Shown: positions 7,822 through 16,838 of the stretch, in pieces | How positions within the stretch are numbered: position 1 is the stretch's first letter | How the letters are laid out: every line of letters starts with the position of its first letter | DNA from: Tannerellaceae bacterium | GTDB taxonomy: Bacteria; Bacteroidota; Bacteroidia; Bacteroidales; Tannerellaceae | DNA length: 34,549 nucleotides | Reading direction: 5' to 3' | Assembly (NCBI GenBank): GCA_031284375.1 | Contig: JAISZY010000052.1 | Span: forward strand, 1-34,549 | Position numbers and translations under genes: made by a program | The notes under the pieces: generated by a model | Seen by the model: the letters and a program-made list of their open reading frames with translations, nothing else | What the model was told of the DNA's origin: nothing | Database searches by the model: none

Positions 7822-9978
7822 ATGAACAAATTATCAATTAAAACAGCAAGCAAGATGGTGTTGTTGTCCCTTTTCATCCTGTCGTGCTCCCGGCAGAACG
7901 AGGAAGGCATCCAATCGTTCGATTTGAAAAAGATTGCAGCACGCTATCCGGACAGTACCTGTGTTGCGGATAGTAAAATCTTCGGAACACAGGTACTGAA
8001 AATCGCTCCCTCCGATGGACACGAAGGCATTGTTATTTGGGAGAAAGGAGATAAACAGAATTGGGCGGAAGGCAAGTATTTCGTTTTCGAAATATATGGC
8101 GACAATGACTTCAGCGGAGTAATCAACATCGAATTTTACAAAGAAGTAAAAGATTCCACCACCGAACAAATCGTGCTCCAAAGCGGAGAAATATCCGGTA
8201 GCGAGAAAGAAAGTCCCTGGCTGTCTTCGCTGATGGGTATTCTGCCGCGCGTAAAGACAAAGGTCGTCTTCCCGCTGAGTTTCTTAGATGCACAAAACTT
8301 ATTTGTGCCCCGTTCGCCGCGTCAATTGAAAGGAACGGTGAGCGGAAACAGGCTCGACCCAAACGACATCACCAAAGTACTTCTACGCTTCGGGCCTTAT
8401 TATGCTCCTTATTTTCTTCCGGAGTACGAAATTGCGTCCATCACCATAAACGATTCCGTACCCCCACCCTACCCTTCCGTCGAACTTCCTGTAATGGATA
8501 CCTTCGGCCAAAGGAAAGATAAGGAATGGGACGGAAAAGTGAAGGACGAAAAGGAACTGATAGCCCAGAATATCGGATTGGAGAAGATAACAGAAACAGT
8601 CCGGATGCCGGACGACTGGGGCGGATACGGAGGATGGAAGGACAAACAATTCCAGGCGACAGGCTTCTTCCGGACACATCACGACGGAACACGGTGGTGG
8701 CTGGTAGACCCCGACGGGTACGCCTTCCTCAGCGCAGGCGTCGATTGTGTAGGATACAACTCCTCCGGGCCTGTAACCGGGATAGAAGACCTCTTCGACC
8801 GGCTGCCCGGCGAACAGGATTCCACGCTTTTTGCAGAAGCGCAGAGACGCTTCTCGAACGGGAAAATCGTAGACTTCTACGTTGCCAATCTGATTCGCAC
8901 CTACGGAAAGGATTGGAAAGACAAATGGTTTGCCATAACGGAAGGATTGATGCGGACATTCAGATTCAATACCGTAGGGAACTGGTCGAATATCGACTTT
9001 GCCCGGAAAAGCAAGATACCCTACGTTCTTCCGCTAAATGGTTTCCCCGAAACAGAAGTTTGGCTGTACCGAGACTTCCCCGATGTCTTTGCGGAAGAGT
9101 ACCGGGAAAATTCGAGGAAATTCGCAGAACAGCTTACAGACTATAAAGACGACCCGTATCTGGTAGGCTATTTCTTGCGAAACGAACCGAATTGGGCCTT
9201 CGGATACCACAACTTAGCCTACGAAATGTTTGCAACCCATCAAGCTTCAAAAACCAAGGAAGAATTTATCCTTTGGGCAAAAGACAAGTATCAACAGGAC
9301 ATCGGCAAACTGAACGAGGCATGGAAGCTCAACCTGAAAAGCTTTGAAGACCTGAGGCTCTTGACCCTGAAGGATTATCCATCCCCGGCGGCAGATAAGG
9401 ATTTCTACGATTTCTCCGAGATAATGGTGAAAAGATACGTAGACATTCCATGCGACGAAGTGAAAAAGGTAGACAAAAACCATTTGAACTTAGGCATGAG
9501 ATACGCCTGGTTAAGCTCCGATTTATTGTACAAAGCCGGCGAACGTTTCGATGTCTTTTCCATCAACGGCTACGGCATAAACCCTCCTCCTACGGAAGAA
9601 ATCGCCCGCAAAAGCGGCAAACCGGTTATGATTGGGGAGTTTCATCATGGAGCCGTCGACCGGGCTTTACCGGCAACGGGCATCATCGGCGTCTTGAATC
9701 AGGATGACCGAGCCGCTGCCTACCGGAATTATATCGAGCAAGGATTTGCAAGGCCGGAACTCGTCGGGATGCATTACTTCCAATGGGTAGACCAACCGTT
9801 CTACGGGCGGTTTGACGGCGAAAACTATAATATCGGCATTGTAGATACCAACAATCGCCCATACCCCGAACTTACCCATGCCATGACCGTCACAAACGAA
9901 CAAATCTATCAGGTGGCCACAGAACGGGTTAAGCCTTATAAAGCGAACGTAACCGTTATACCTCCTATTCATTATTAA
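7822..9978 (+). CDS. Lipoprotein glycoside hydrolase of clan GH-A (agarase/GH50- or GH42-like)
   Basis: This 718-residue protein has a lipoprotein signal ending FILSC (Cys about 22) and an N-terminal beta-sandwich-like region (about 30-215). A TIM-barrel-like region begins near WWLVDPDGYAFLSAGVDCVG (about 293-312), a pattern found in beta-agarase and related GH-A enzymes. Two candidate catalytic residues fit clan GH-A spacing: Glu455 in RNEPNW as acid/base and Glu606 in IGEFHHG as nucleophile. W-D-containing HYFQWVDQPFYGR near the C-terminus would line the active site. It starts 5 bases after the GH43-like relic, so it is co-transcribed with the PUL. A beta-galactosidase or agarase-type activity is an inference; the exact family needs a profile search. 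Confidence 0.82.
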   Translation: MNKLSIKTASKMVLLSLFILSCSRQNEEGIQSFDLKKIAARYPDSTCVADSKIFGTQVLKIAPSDGHEGIVIWEKGDKQNWAEGKYFVFEIYGDNDFSGVINIEFYKEVKDSTTEQIVLQSGEISGSEKESPWLSSLMGILPRVKTKVVFPLSFLDAQNLFVPRSPRQLKGTVSGNRLDPNDITKVLLRFGPYYAPYFLPEYEIASITINDSVPPPYPSVELPVMDTFGQRKDKEWDGKVKDEKELIAQNIGLEKITETVRMPDDWGGYGGWKDKQFQATGFFRTHHDGTRWWLVDPDGYAFLSAGVDCVGYNSSGPVTGIEDLFDRLPGEQDSTLFAEAQRRFSNGKIVDFYVANLIRTYGKDWKDKWFAITEGLMRTFRFNTVGNWSNIDFARKSKIPYVLPLNGFPETEVWLYRDFPDVFAEEYRENSRKFAEQLTDYKDDPYLVGYFLRNEPNWAFGYHNLAYEMFATHQASKTKEEFILWAKDKYQQDIGKLNEAWKLNLKSFEDLRLLTLKDYPSPAADKDFYDFSEIMVKRYVDIPCDEVKKVDKNHLNLGMRYAWLSSDLLYKAGERFDVFSINGYGINPPPTEEIARKSGKPVMIGEFHHGAVDRALPATGIIGVLNQDDRAAAYRNYIEQGFARPELVGMHYFQWVDQPFYGRFDGENYNIGIVDTNNRPYPELTHAMTVTNEQIYQVATERVKPYKANVTVIPPIHY

Positions 9979-10013
9979 GGCGCTTCGGAATCCGAAAAAA
10001 CATCCTGTGATAG

Positions 10014-10043
10014 TTGGACGTTATAAAAATGAATGTATCTTTG
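10014..10043 (+). promoter_or_regulatory. Bacteroidetes-type promoter of the leu operon
   Basis: The -7 element TATCTTTG (10036-10043) matches the TAnnTTTG consensus exactly, and TTG at 10014-10016 stands 19 bases upstream as the -33 element. Transcription should begin near 10050, about 18 bases before the leader peptide start. No strong terminator separates this promoter from the PUL: only a 5-pair TTCGG/CCGAA stem lies just after the upstream stop. Confidence 0.82.
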
Positions 10044-10067
10044 CGCCCAACAAATAGATTTATTAGT

Positions 10068-10163
10068 ATGATACGCACAATGGCTTACAGTTTCCTACTT
10101 TCCTTGCTTAGCATCCTACTCCGGAAGCGAAGTGGATGTGAGAGGTGTGTCGGCCCCGCGTAG
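10068..10163 (+). CDS. leuL: Leucine operon leader peptide
   Basis: A 31-codon frame starts at ATG 10068 (a second in-frame ATG is at 10080) and reads MIRTMAYSFLLSLLSILL then RKRSGCERCVGPA before TAG at 10161-10163. Six of the nine codons from 10095 to 10121 encode Leu: CTA, CTT, TTG, CTT, CTA, CTC. Its place between the promoter and a Rho-independent terminator, immediately ahead of leuA, and the overlap of its Leu codons with strand 1 of the attenuator identify it as a control peptide. Ribosomes short of Leu-tRNA would stall on strand 1 and change the fold downstream. Confidence 0.88.
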   Translation: MIRTMAYSFLLSLLSILLRKRSGCERCVGPA

Positions 10164-10197
10164 ATATGACACAACAATGAAAGCCCTTCTCACTTCC
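10112..10197 (+). promoter_or_regulatory. Leu attenuator: protector and antiterminator pairings
   Basis: Two exclusive pairings precede the terminator. Strand 1 (CATCCTACT, 10112-10120, within Leu codons) pairs with strand 2 (AGTGGATG, 10131-10138) in 8 pairs with one bulged T. Strand 2, extended (GGATGTGAGAGG, 10134-10145), also pairs with strand 3 (10186-10197) in 11 of 12 positions including one G-U, and strand 3 is the 5' arm of the terminator. A ribosome stalled on the Leu codons masks strand 1, frees strand 2, sequesters strand 3 and lets transcription continue into leuA. I worked these pairings out by hand from the sequence. Confidence 0.85.
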
Positions 10198-10216
10198 GGT
10201 GAAGAAGGGCTTTTTT
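10181..10216 (+). terminator. Leu attenuator terminator
   Basis: AAGCCCTTC (10181-10189) pairs perfectly with GAAGGGCTT (10204-10212), and the stem continues with TCAC (10190-10193) against GTGA (10199-10202) across a single bulged A, closing on a 5-nt loop TTCCG. Six T residues (10211-10216) end the structure. It lies 32 bases before the leuA start, so it acts inside the leader and not at the operon end. Confidence 0.92.
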
Positions 10217-10248
10217 ACGAAATAACCGGATTATATATGTAATGTATT

Positions 10249-11745
10249 ATGGCAGACAAATTATTTATTTTCGACACCACCCTGCGGGACGGCGAACAAG
10301 TGCCCGGATGCCAATTGAACAGCATCGAGAAAATCGAAGTTGCCAAGGCGCTCGAAGGATTGGGAGTAGACGTGATAGAGGCGGGATTCCCCGTTTCGTC
10401 GCCGGGTGATTTCAATAGCGTGATAGAAATATCCAAAGCCGTGACGTGGCCCACGATATGCGCCCTTACACGCGCAGTAGAAAAAGACATCGACGTGGCC
10501 GCCGAAGCCTTGCAATACGCCAAACGAAAGCGAATTCATACCGGCATCGGAACATCGGACTACCACATACGGCATAAATTCAACTCTACCCGCGAGGAAA
10601 TCCTGCAGCGAGCCATCGCCTGCGTAAAGTACGCCAAACGCTACACGGAAGATGTAGAGTTTTACGCCGAAGATGCCGGGCGGACGGAAAACGAATATCT
10701 GGCCCGCGTTGTAGAGGCCGTTATTAAAGCCGGAGCCACCGTGGTAAACATCCCCGATACAACGGGATATTGCTTGCCCCAACAATACGGAGCCAAAATC
10801 GGCTTCCTCCGCGAAAACGTAAAAGGCATCCAAAACGCCGTCCTGTCCACCCATTGCCATAACGACCTGGGGATGGCTACCGCCAATACTATCCAAGGCG
10901 TTCTGAACGGAGCCAGACAGGTGGAGGTAACCATCAACGGAATAGGCGAACGCGCCGGAAATACCTCGCTCGAAGAAGTGGCCATGATCTTTAAAAGTCA
11001 CCGGGAGACGGGTATCGAAACGAACATCAACAGCCGGAAGATATACGGCATCAGCCGCATGGTATCCAGCCTGATGAATATGCCGATACAACCCAACAAA
11101 GCCATCGTAGGCCGAAACGCTTTTGCGCACTCGTCCGGTATCCATCAGGACGGCGTGCTGAAAAACCGCGAAAGCTACGAAATTATCGACCCCAAAGACG
11201 TAGGCATCGACGATAACGCTATCCTCCTCACGGCGCGCAGCGGACGGGCTGCCCTGAAACATCGCCTCCAACTATTGGGCGTAGAATTGGAGCAAGGCAT
11301 ATTGGACAAGGTATACGAAGAATTTCTGAAATTGGCCGACCGAAAAAAAGACATCAACGACGACGATGTCCTGATGCTGGTAGGAAAAGACCGCACCGCC
11401 AGGCAACGCATCAAACTGGAATATCTGCAGGTCACTTCGGGCGTGGGACTGAAACCCATGGCCGGCATCTGCCTCAATATCGCCGGCGAACGCTTCGAAG
11501 CCGCCGCCTCGGGCAATGGACCGGTAGATGCCGCCATCAAAGCCATCAAGTCTATCATCCACCGAAACATGACGATACAGGAGTTTCTCATCCAGGCCAT
11601 CGACAAAGGAAGCGACGACATGGGCAAAGTACACATGCAAGTGGAATACGAAAACAACCTCTACTACGGCTTCGCAGCCAATACGGACATCATCGCCGCT
11701 TCGGCCGAAGCGTTTATCGACGCCATTAATAAATTTGTGAAATGA
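10249..11745 (+). CDS. leuA: 2-isopropylmalate synthase
   Basis: This 498-residue enzyme condenses acetyl-CoA with 2-oxoisovalerate, the committed step of leucine synthesis in the cytoplasm. The N-terminal TIM-barrel shows [13 protein letters not shown] (about residues 6-18) with the metal/substrate Arg-Asp and the HCHNDLGMA motif (about 203-211) that supplies metal-binding His residues; [11 protein letters not shown] follows. The C-terminal part from about 370 is the LeuA regulatory domain for leucine feedback, with [12 protein letters not shown]. Length is normal for bacterial LeuA. It is the first structural gene after the attenuator and its stop overlaps the leuC start (ATGA). Confidence 0.97.
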   Translation: MADKLFIFDTTLRDGEQVPGCQLNSIEKIEVAKALEGLGVDVIEAGFPVSSPGDFNSVIEISKAVTWPTICALTRAVEKDIDVAAEALQYAKRKRIHTGIGTSDYHIRHKFNSTREEILQRAIACVKYAKRYTEDVEFYAEDAGRTENEYLARVVEAVIKAGATVVNIPDTTGYCLPQQYGAKIGFLRENVKGIQNAVLSTHCHNDLGMATANTIQGVLNGARQVEVTINGIGERAGNTSLEEVAMIFKSHRETGIETNINSRKIYGISRMVSSLMNMPIQPNKAIVGRNAFAHSSGIHQDGVLKNRESYEIIDPKDVGIDDNAILLTARSGRAALKHRLQLLGVELEQGILDKVYEEFLKLADRKKDINDDDVLMLVGKDRTARQRIKLEYLQVTSGVGLKPMAGICLNIAGERFEAAASGNGPVDAAIKAIKSIIHRNMTIQEFLIQAIDKGSDDMGKVHMQVEYENNLYYGFAANTDIIAASAEAFIDAINKFVK

Positions 11746-13136
11746 AACATACCTTATTCGAAAAGATATGGGAGCGCCACCTCGTGGATACGCTCCCCGA
11801 CGGAACAACACAGCTCTATATCGACCGGCTCTACTGCCACGAAGTAACCAGTCCGCAGGCCTTTGCCGGACTGCGCGAACGGGGACTGAAACCTTTTCGC
11901 CCCGAACAAATCACCTGCGTTCCCGACCACGACATCCCAACGCTCCATCAAGACCAACCGATAAAAGACCCCGTGGCTAAAAAGCAGGTGGATACGCTGG
12001 AAAAGAACGCAGCCGACTTTGGCCTCGCTTACTACGGCTTGCTGCATCCCAAAAACGGCATCATCCATGTGATAGGCCCCGAAAACGGCCTGACGCTCCC
12101 CGGTATGACCATCGTATGCGGCGACTCGCATACCTCTACCCACGGCGCTCTGGGAGCTATCGCCTTTGGCATCGGAACCAGCGAGGTGGAAATGACGCTC
12201 GCCACCCAATGTATCATGCAGCGCAAGCCGAAAACCATGCGCATCACCCTCTGCGGCGAACTCCGGCCCGGCGTAACGGCCAAAGACGTGGCCCTCTACA
12301 TCATCGCACACATGACTACCGGCGGCGCCACCGGTTACTTTGTAGAATATGCCGGAGAAACCATCCGGCACACCACCATGGAAGAACGCTTAACCATTTG
12401 CAACCTCTCTATCGAAATGGGGGCCCGCGGCGCTATGATTGCCCCCGACCAAGTGACCTTCAACTACCTGCAAGGACGTGAATTTGCCCCGCAAGGCGCT
12501 CAATGGGAAAAAGCGCTGGCTTATTGGCAAACGCTTTACAGCGACCCGGACGCCGTGTTCGACAAAGAAGTGTCCTTCCGGGCAGAAGACATCGAACCCA
12601 TGGTGACATACGGCACCAATCCCGGCATGGGCGTCGGCATCGGGCAATGCATCCCTGCGCTCCACAGCATCGACGAGGCCGGCCGTATCTCCTTCCGGAA
12701 AGCGCTCGACTATATGGGATTCCTCCCCGGAGAACGAATGCTGGGCAAACCGGTCGATTACGTATTCCTCGGCAGTTGCACCAACGGACGGATAGAAGAC
12801 TTCCGGGCCTTTGCTTCCATCGTGAAAGGACGCCAAAAAGCCCCCGGCGTAACGGCCTGGCTCGTACCCGGAAGTTGGCAAGTGGACAGGCAGATACGGG
12901 CAGAAGGAATCGACACGGTATTGACCCAAGCCGGCTTCGAACTGCGTCAGCCGGGTTGCTCCGCCTGCTTAGCAATGAACGACGACAAGGTGCCCGCCGG
13001 CAAATATGCCGTCTCTACTTCAAACCGCAACTTTGAAGGACGCCAAGGCCCCGGCTCCCGCACCATCCTTGCCGGCCCCCTCGTGGCTGCCGCTGCGGCT
13101 ATCACCGGAAGAATCACAGACCCAAGAACATTATAA
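11742..13136 (+). CDS. leuC: 3-isopropylmalate dehydratase large subunit
   Basis: This 464-residue aconitase-family subunit isomerises 2- to 3-isopropylmalate together with LeuD. The [4Fe-4S] ligands are visible as Cys346 in GSCTNGR and Cys406 and Cys409 in [21 protein letters not shown] (about 127-138) and the C-terminal [12 protein letters not shown] are further family motifs. The ATG overlaps the leuA stop by four bases (ATGA), so it is probably translationally coupled. If the second synthase in this operon makes citramalate, the same subunit would also handle that substrate. Confidence 0.97.
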   Translation: MKHTLFEKIWERHLVDTLPDGTTQLYIDRLYCHEVTSPQAFAGLRERGLKPFRPEQITCVPDHDIPTLHQDQPIKDPVAKKQVDTLEKNAADFGLAYYGLLHPKNGIIHVIGPENGLTLPGMTIVCGDSHTSTHGALGAIAFGIGTSEVEMTLATQCIMQRKPKTMRITLCGELRPGVTAKDVALYIIAHMTTGGATGYFVEYAGETIRHTTMEERLTICNLSIEMGARGAMIAPDQVTFNYLQGREFAPQGAQWEKALAYWQTLYSDPDAVFDKEVSFRAEDIEPMVTYGTNPGMGVGIGQCIPALHSIDEAGRISFRKALDYMGFLPGERMLGKPVDYVFLGSCTNGRIEDFRAFASIVKGRQKAPGVTAWLVPGSWQVDRQIRAEGIDTVLTQAGFELRQPGCSACLAMNDDKVPAGKYAVSTSNRNFEGRQGPGSRTILAGPLVAAAAAITGRITDPRTL

Positions 13137-13147
13137 TCCTGCTCCAT

Positions 13148-13741
13148 ATGCGTAATACATTCACCCTGCTTACATCCACCTGCGTGCCGCTCCCGCTGGA
13201 GAACGTGGATACCGACCAAATCATACCGGCACGCTTCCTGAAAGCCACCACACGCGAGGGCTTCGGCGATAATCTGTTCCGCGACTGGCGGTACGACGAA
13301 TCCGGCCGGCTTAACCCCAACTTTGTGCTGAATCAACCAACCTGCAAAGGCGAAATACTGGTGGCCGGAAAGAACTTCGGCAGCGGCAGCAGTCGCGAAC
13401 ATGCCGCCTGGGCGATAACGGGCTATGGATTCCGGGCGGTAGTGAGCAGCTTTTTTGCCGACATCTTCAAGAATAATTCCATGAACAACGGTCTGCTGCC
13501 CGTAGTTGTATCGCCGGACTTCCTGAACGAGCTGTTCGCCACCATCGAGGCCCACGCCGGCGCTACGCTCACCATCGACCTCCCGGCACAAACCATCCGA
13601 AACAACATCGCCGGCCGTAGCGAACACTTCGACATCAACGCCTACAAGAAAGATTGTTTGGTGAACGGCCTCGACGATATCGACTACCTCTTGGCCAATC
13701 AATCCAAGATAGAAGCTTTTGAGAAGACATACAAATCATAA
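13148..13741 (+). CDS. leuD: 3-isopropylmalate dehydratase small subunit
   Basis: This 197-residue swivel domain completes the LeuCD isomerase. NVDTDQIIPARFLK (about 19-32) and GSGSSREHAAWAI (about 78-90) are the conserved phosphate/substrate-binding segments of LeuD. Length is close to the usual ~200 residues. It starts 11 bases after leuC and is followed 9 bases later by the next synthase, so it sits within the same transcript. Confidence 0.97.
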   Translation: MRNTFTLLTSTCVPLPLENVDTDQIIPARFLKATTREGFGDNLFRDWRYDESGRLNPNFVLNQPTCKGEILVAGKNFGSGSSREHAAWAITGYGFRAVVSSFFADIFKNNSMNNGLLPVVVSPDFLNELFATIEAHAGATLTIDLPAQTIRNNIAGRSEHFDINAYKKDCLVNGLDDIDYLLANQSKIEAFEKTYKS

Positions 13742-13750
13742 GCCGGCGGT

Positions 13751-15262
13751 ATGATAGAAATAATGGACACCACGCTGCGAGACGGCGAACAGACATCGGG
13801 CGTTTCCTTTGCCGCCCACGAGAAACTCAGCATCGCGCAAATCCTGCTCAACGAGCTGGGAGTAGACCGCATAGAAATTGCCTCGGCCCGCGTGTCGGAC
13901 GGCGAGTTTGAAAGCGTAAAGCTCATGGCCGCCTGGGCCAAACGTACAGGCAATTTGCACAAACTGGAAGTCCTGGGTTTTATAGACGGCGATACCTCGC
14001 TCCGCTGGATAGAACAAGCCGGATGCTGCACCGTAAACTTGCTGTGCAAAGGGTCGTACAGACATGTAACCGAACAGCTCCGCAAAACGCCCCAACAGCA
14101 TATCGAAGACATCCGCGAGGTAATCCGCAAGGCGGAAGAGAAACGCATCGCCGTAAATATCTATCTGGAAGATTGGTCCAACGGCATACGAAACTCCCCG
14201 GAATATGTCTTCCAGCTTGTAGACGGATTGACCGACCTGCCCATCCGCCGCTATATGCTGCCCGATACGCTGGGCATCCTCAACCCCTTGGATACATACG
14301 CCTGTTGCAAGCAAATGATAGACCGCTATCCCGGCTTGCAGTTCGACTTCCATGCGCACAATGATTACGACCTGGCCGTGGCCAACGTGTTCTCGGCCGT
14401 CCGCGCCGGCGTAAATGGGATACATACCACCGTGAACGGACTGGGCGAACGCGCCGGAAACGCGCCGCTCAGCAGCGTATTGGCCGTGGTGAAAGACCAT
14501 CTGGGAGAAGAAACGCATTTGAGAGAAGAAAAAATCAATCACGTTAGCCGGCTCATAGAAACCTATTCGGGAATTCATATTGCACCCAATCGCCCCATTA
14601 TCGGCGAATCGGTCTTTACCCAATGCGCCGGCGTACATGCCGATGGCGACAGCAAAAACAATCTGTACTACAACGACCTCCTGCCCGAACGCTTCGGACG
14701 CATCCGCGAATATGCCTTGGGAAAAACGTCGGGCAAAGCCAATATCCGCAAAAACCTGGAGGCGCTGGGTATCGACATGGACGAAACAACCATGCGGAAA
14801 GTAACCGAACGCATCATCGAACTGGGCGATAAAAAAGAAATGGTAACCCAAGAAGACCTGCCCTACATCATCAGCGACGTGCTGAACCAGTACACAAATG
14901 CCGAACCTCGCATCAAAATCCTGAATTACGCCCTGTCCCTGGCCCAGGGATTACGCCCCGTGGCTACGCTGAAGATAGAAATAGACGGACAAACCTACGA
15001 GCAATCCGCCACCGGTGATGGACAATACGACGCTTTTGTCCGCGCCCTACGAACCATCTACGCCCAACTGGGACGTCCGTTCCCCATGCTGACGAACTAC
15101 TCCGTATCCATCCCCCCCGGAGGACGTACCGACGCCTTGGTGCAAACCATCATCAGTTGGAACTTTCAAGGCGTAGATTTTAAAACAAAAGGCCTCGACG
15201 GAGACCAAACCGAAGCGGCCATCCAAGCAACAATCAAGATGTTAAACAAAATAGAAGGATAA
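13751..15262 (+). CDS. Second isopropylmalate synthase-family enzyme, probable citramalate synthase-like
   Basis: This 503-residue protein is a second member of the LeuA family. [17 protein letters not shown] (about 4-20) and the HAHNDYDLAVAN motif (about 207-218) keep the catalytic and metal-binding residues, GLGERAGNAPL follows, and a LeuA-type regulatory domain occupies about 380-503. It is clearly divergent from the leuA product at the start of the operon. Citramalate synthases of this family condense pyruvate with acetyl-CoA, and citramalate is then converted by LeuCD and LeuB to 2-oxobutyrate for isoleucine. Placement between leuD and leuB fits that role, but a second isopropylmalate synthase or homocitrate-type activity cannot be excluded from sequence alone. 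Confidence 0.88.
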   Translation: MIEIMDTTLRDGEQTSGVSFAAHEKLSIAQILLNELGVDRIEIASARVSDGEFESVKLMAAWAKRTGNLHKLEVLGFIDGDTSLRWIEQAGCCTVNLLCKGSYRHVTEQLRKTPQQHIEDIREVIRKAEEKRIAVNIYLEDWSNGIRNSPEYVFQLVDGLTDLPIRRYMLPDTLGILNPLDTYACCKQMIDRYPGLQFDFHAHNDYDLAVANVFSAVRAGVNGIHTTVNGLGERAGNAPLSSVLAVVKDHLGEETHLREEKINHVSRLIETYSGIHIAPNRPIIGESVFTQCAGVHADGDSKNNLYYNDLLPERFGRIREYALGKTSGKANIRKNLEALGIDMDETTMRKVTERIIELGDKKEMVTQEDLPYIISDVLNQYTNAEPRIKILNYALSLAQGLRPVATLKIEIDGQTYEQSATGDGQYDAFVRALRTIYAQLGRPFPMLTNYSVSIPPGGRTDALVQTIISWNFQGVDFKTKGLDGDQTEAAIQATIKMLNKIEG

Positions 15263-15266
15263 ACGT

Positions 15267-15719
15267 ATGAACAAAAGACTAACTATCGCCCTCGTGGCGC
15301 ACGACAGACGAAAAGCCGACATGGTAGAATGGGCCTTGCACAATGCCGAATTTCTTTCCCGCCATCACTTGGTGTGCACCGGAACAACCGGCGGACTCAT
15401 TGCCGGAGCTTTCAGCGAAAAAGGCATCCATGCCGAAATAACCCGTATGCACTCCGGCCCCCTGGGAGGAGACGCCGAAATTGCCGCCATGGTGGTGCGC
15501 AAACAAATCAGCCTGGCTATCTTCCTGATAGACGACCTCAACCCGCAGCCCCACGAGGCCGATATACAAATGTTGCTCCGCCAATGCCGGGTGCACAACG
15601 TGCCCATCGCCTGCAACCGCTACAGCGCCGACCTGATGCTTACAAGCACACTCTGGGACGAAGATGCCTACGTGCCTACCGAACCGCAATACATTTACTT
15701 TAGCCGCAAAGGAGAATGA
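15267..15719 (+). CDS. mgsA: Methylglyoxal synthase embedded in the leucine operon
   Basis: This 150-residue protein matches methylglyoxal synthase, which turns dihydroxyacetone phosphate into methylglyoxal and phosphate. Conserved features are IALVAHD (His12, Asp13), the phosphate loop CTGTTGGLI (about 37-45), [10 protein letters not shown] with the catalytic Asp69, [12 protein letters not shown] with His96 and Asp99, and [14 protein letters not shown]. The E. coli enzyme is 152 residues; the equivalent of its HDPD reads HEAD here. The gene starts 4 bases after the synthase stop and its TGA overlaps the leuB ATG (ATGA), so it is tightly built into this operon. Why a glycolytic-bypass enzyme should follow leucine control is unclear. 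Confidence 0.92.
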   Translation: MNKRLTIALVAHDRRKADMVEWALHNAEFLSRHHLVCTGTTGGLIAGAFSEKGIHAEITRMHSGPLGGDAEIAAMVVRKQISLAIFLIDDLNPQPHEADIQMLLRQCRVHNVPIACNRYSADLMLTSTLWDEDAYVPTEPQYIYFSRKGE

Positions 15720-16780
15720 AACTGCACATAGCGCTGCTTCCGGGCGACGGCATCGGCCCGGAAATTATCCAACAAGGACGGAAGGTTATCCGCGCCGTAG
15801 CCAACAGGTTCGGCCACGAACTGCACGAACGGGAAGCCTTGGTAGGGGCTGCGGCCATCGACGCAACCGGGAATCCATACCCCGACGAAACGCATCGCCT
15901 CTGCATGGAGAGCGACGCCGTTTTCTTCGGCGCCATCGGACACCCCAAGTACGACCACGACCCTTCCGCCAAGGTCCGCCCCGAACAGGGACTGCTCGCC
16001 ATGCGACAACGACTGGGCCTCTATGCCAATATCCGCCCGGTGACGACCTTTCCCTCCCTCGTCCGCCAATCGCCCCTACAATCCCACCTGGTGGAGGGAG
16101 CCGACTTTCTCTGTATCCGCGAACTGACCGGGGGACTTTACTTCGGACGGCCGCAAGGCCGTAGCGAAGACGGAAATACCGCCTACGACACCTGCGTATA
16201 CACCCGCCCCGAAATAGAACGCATCCTGCGCCTGGCCTACGGATATGCCCTCCAAAGACGCAAAAAACTAACGGTGGTAGACAAAGCCAACGTGCTGGCC
16301 ACGTCGCGCCTCTGGCGAGAAATAGCCAGAGAAATAGAAAAGGAATATCCCGACGTGGAAACGGAATATATGTTTGTAGATAATGCCGCCATGCGCCTCA
16401 TCCAATCGCCCAAAAGCTTCGACGTAATGGTGACGGAAAATATGTTCGGCGACATTCTTACCGACGAGGCCTCCGTCATCACCGGCTCGCTCGGCATGTT
16501 ACCCTCCGCCTCCATCGGCCTGCACACCTCCGTATTCGAACCCATCCACGGCTCTTATCCCCAGGCGGCAGGCCGGAACATAGCCAATCCCTTGGCCGCC
16601 ATCCTGAGCGCCGCCCTGATGTTTGAATACGCCTTCCGCCTGCCCGAAGAAGCCGCGGCCATCCGCCAAGCCGTAGCCGCTTCGATGGAAAACGGCATCG
16701 TAACCGAAGACATCGCTCCCGCAGGAAGCCCCTCCTACGCTACCTCCCAGGTGGGCGACTCGGTCTGCTCCCATATCTGA
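15716..16780 (+). CDS. leuB: 3-isopropylmalate dehydrogenase
   Basis: This 354-residue NAD-dependent decarboxylating dehydrogenase converts 3-isopropylmalate to 2-oxoisocaproate. It opens with the fold-typical [15 protein letters not shown]. Substrate-binding Arg residues lie in the segment [21 protein letters not shown] (read as [10 protein letters not shown] then [11 protein letters not shown], about 87-106), the general-base Lys is in VVDKANVL, and the metal-binding Asp residues are in VDNAAMRL and [14 protein letters not shown]. The NAD site [18 protein letters not shown] is intact. Its start codon overlaps the mgsA stop. It is the last gene of the operon and is followed by a strong stem-loop. 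Confidence 0.97.
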   Translation: MKLHIALLPGDGIGPEIIQQGRKVIRAVANRFGHELHEREALVGAAAIDATGNPYPDETHRLCMESDAVFFGAIGHPKYDHDPSAKVRPEQGLLAMRQRLGLYANIRPVTTFPSLVRQSPLQSHLVEGADFLCIRELTGGLYFGRPQGRSEDGNTAYDTCVYTRPEIERILRLAYGYALQRRKKLTVVDKANVLATSRLWREIAREIEKEYPDVETEYMFVDNAAMRLIQSPKSFDVMVTENMFGDILTDEASVITGSLGMLPSASIGLHTSVFEPIHGSYPQAAGRNIANPLAAILSAALMFEYAFRLPEEAAAIRQAVAASMENGIVTEDIAPAGSPSYATSQVGDSVCSHI

Positions 16781-16786
16781 AAAACG

Positions 16787-16821
16787 GAACGGCCTTGCAG
16801 TATTTCTCTGCAAGGCCGTTC
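16787..16821. terminator. Bidirectional terminator between leuB and the HU-like gene
   Basis: GAACGGCCTTGCAG (16787-16800) and CTGCAAGGCCGTTC (16808-16821) form a perfect 14-bp stem with a 7-nt loop. It begins 7 bases after the leuB stop, with a T-rich run (CTCTTTGTTTT) on the + strand and an oligo-A run at 16781-16784 that reads as T on the - strand. It lies between convergent genes and can serve both. Confidence 0.9.
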
Positions 16822-16838
16822 GCTCTTTGTTTTACTTC

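Noticed and set aside
13736-14851. 371-codon - strand frame opposite the second LeuA-family synthase
   Set aside because: Antisense shadow of an enzyme with all its catalytic motifs.
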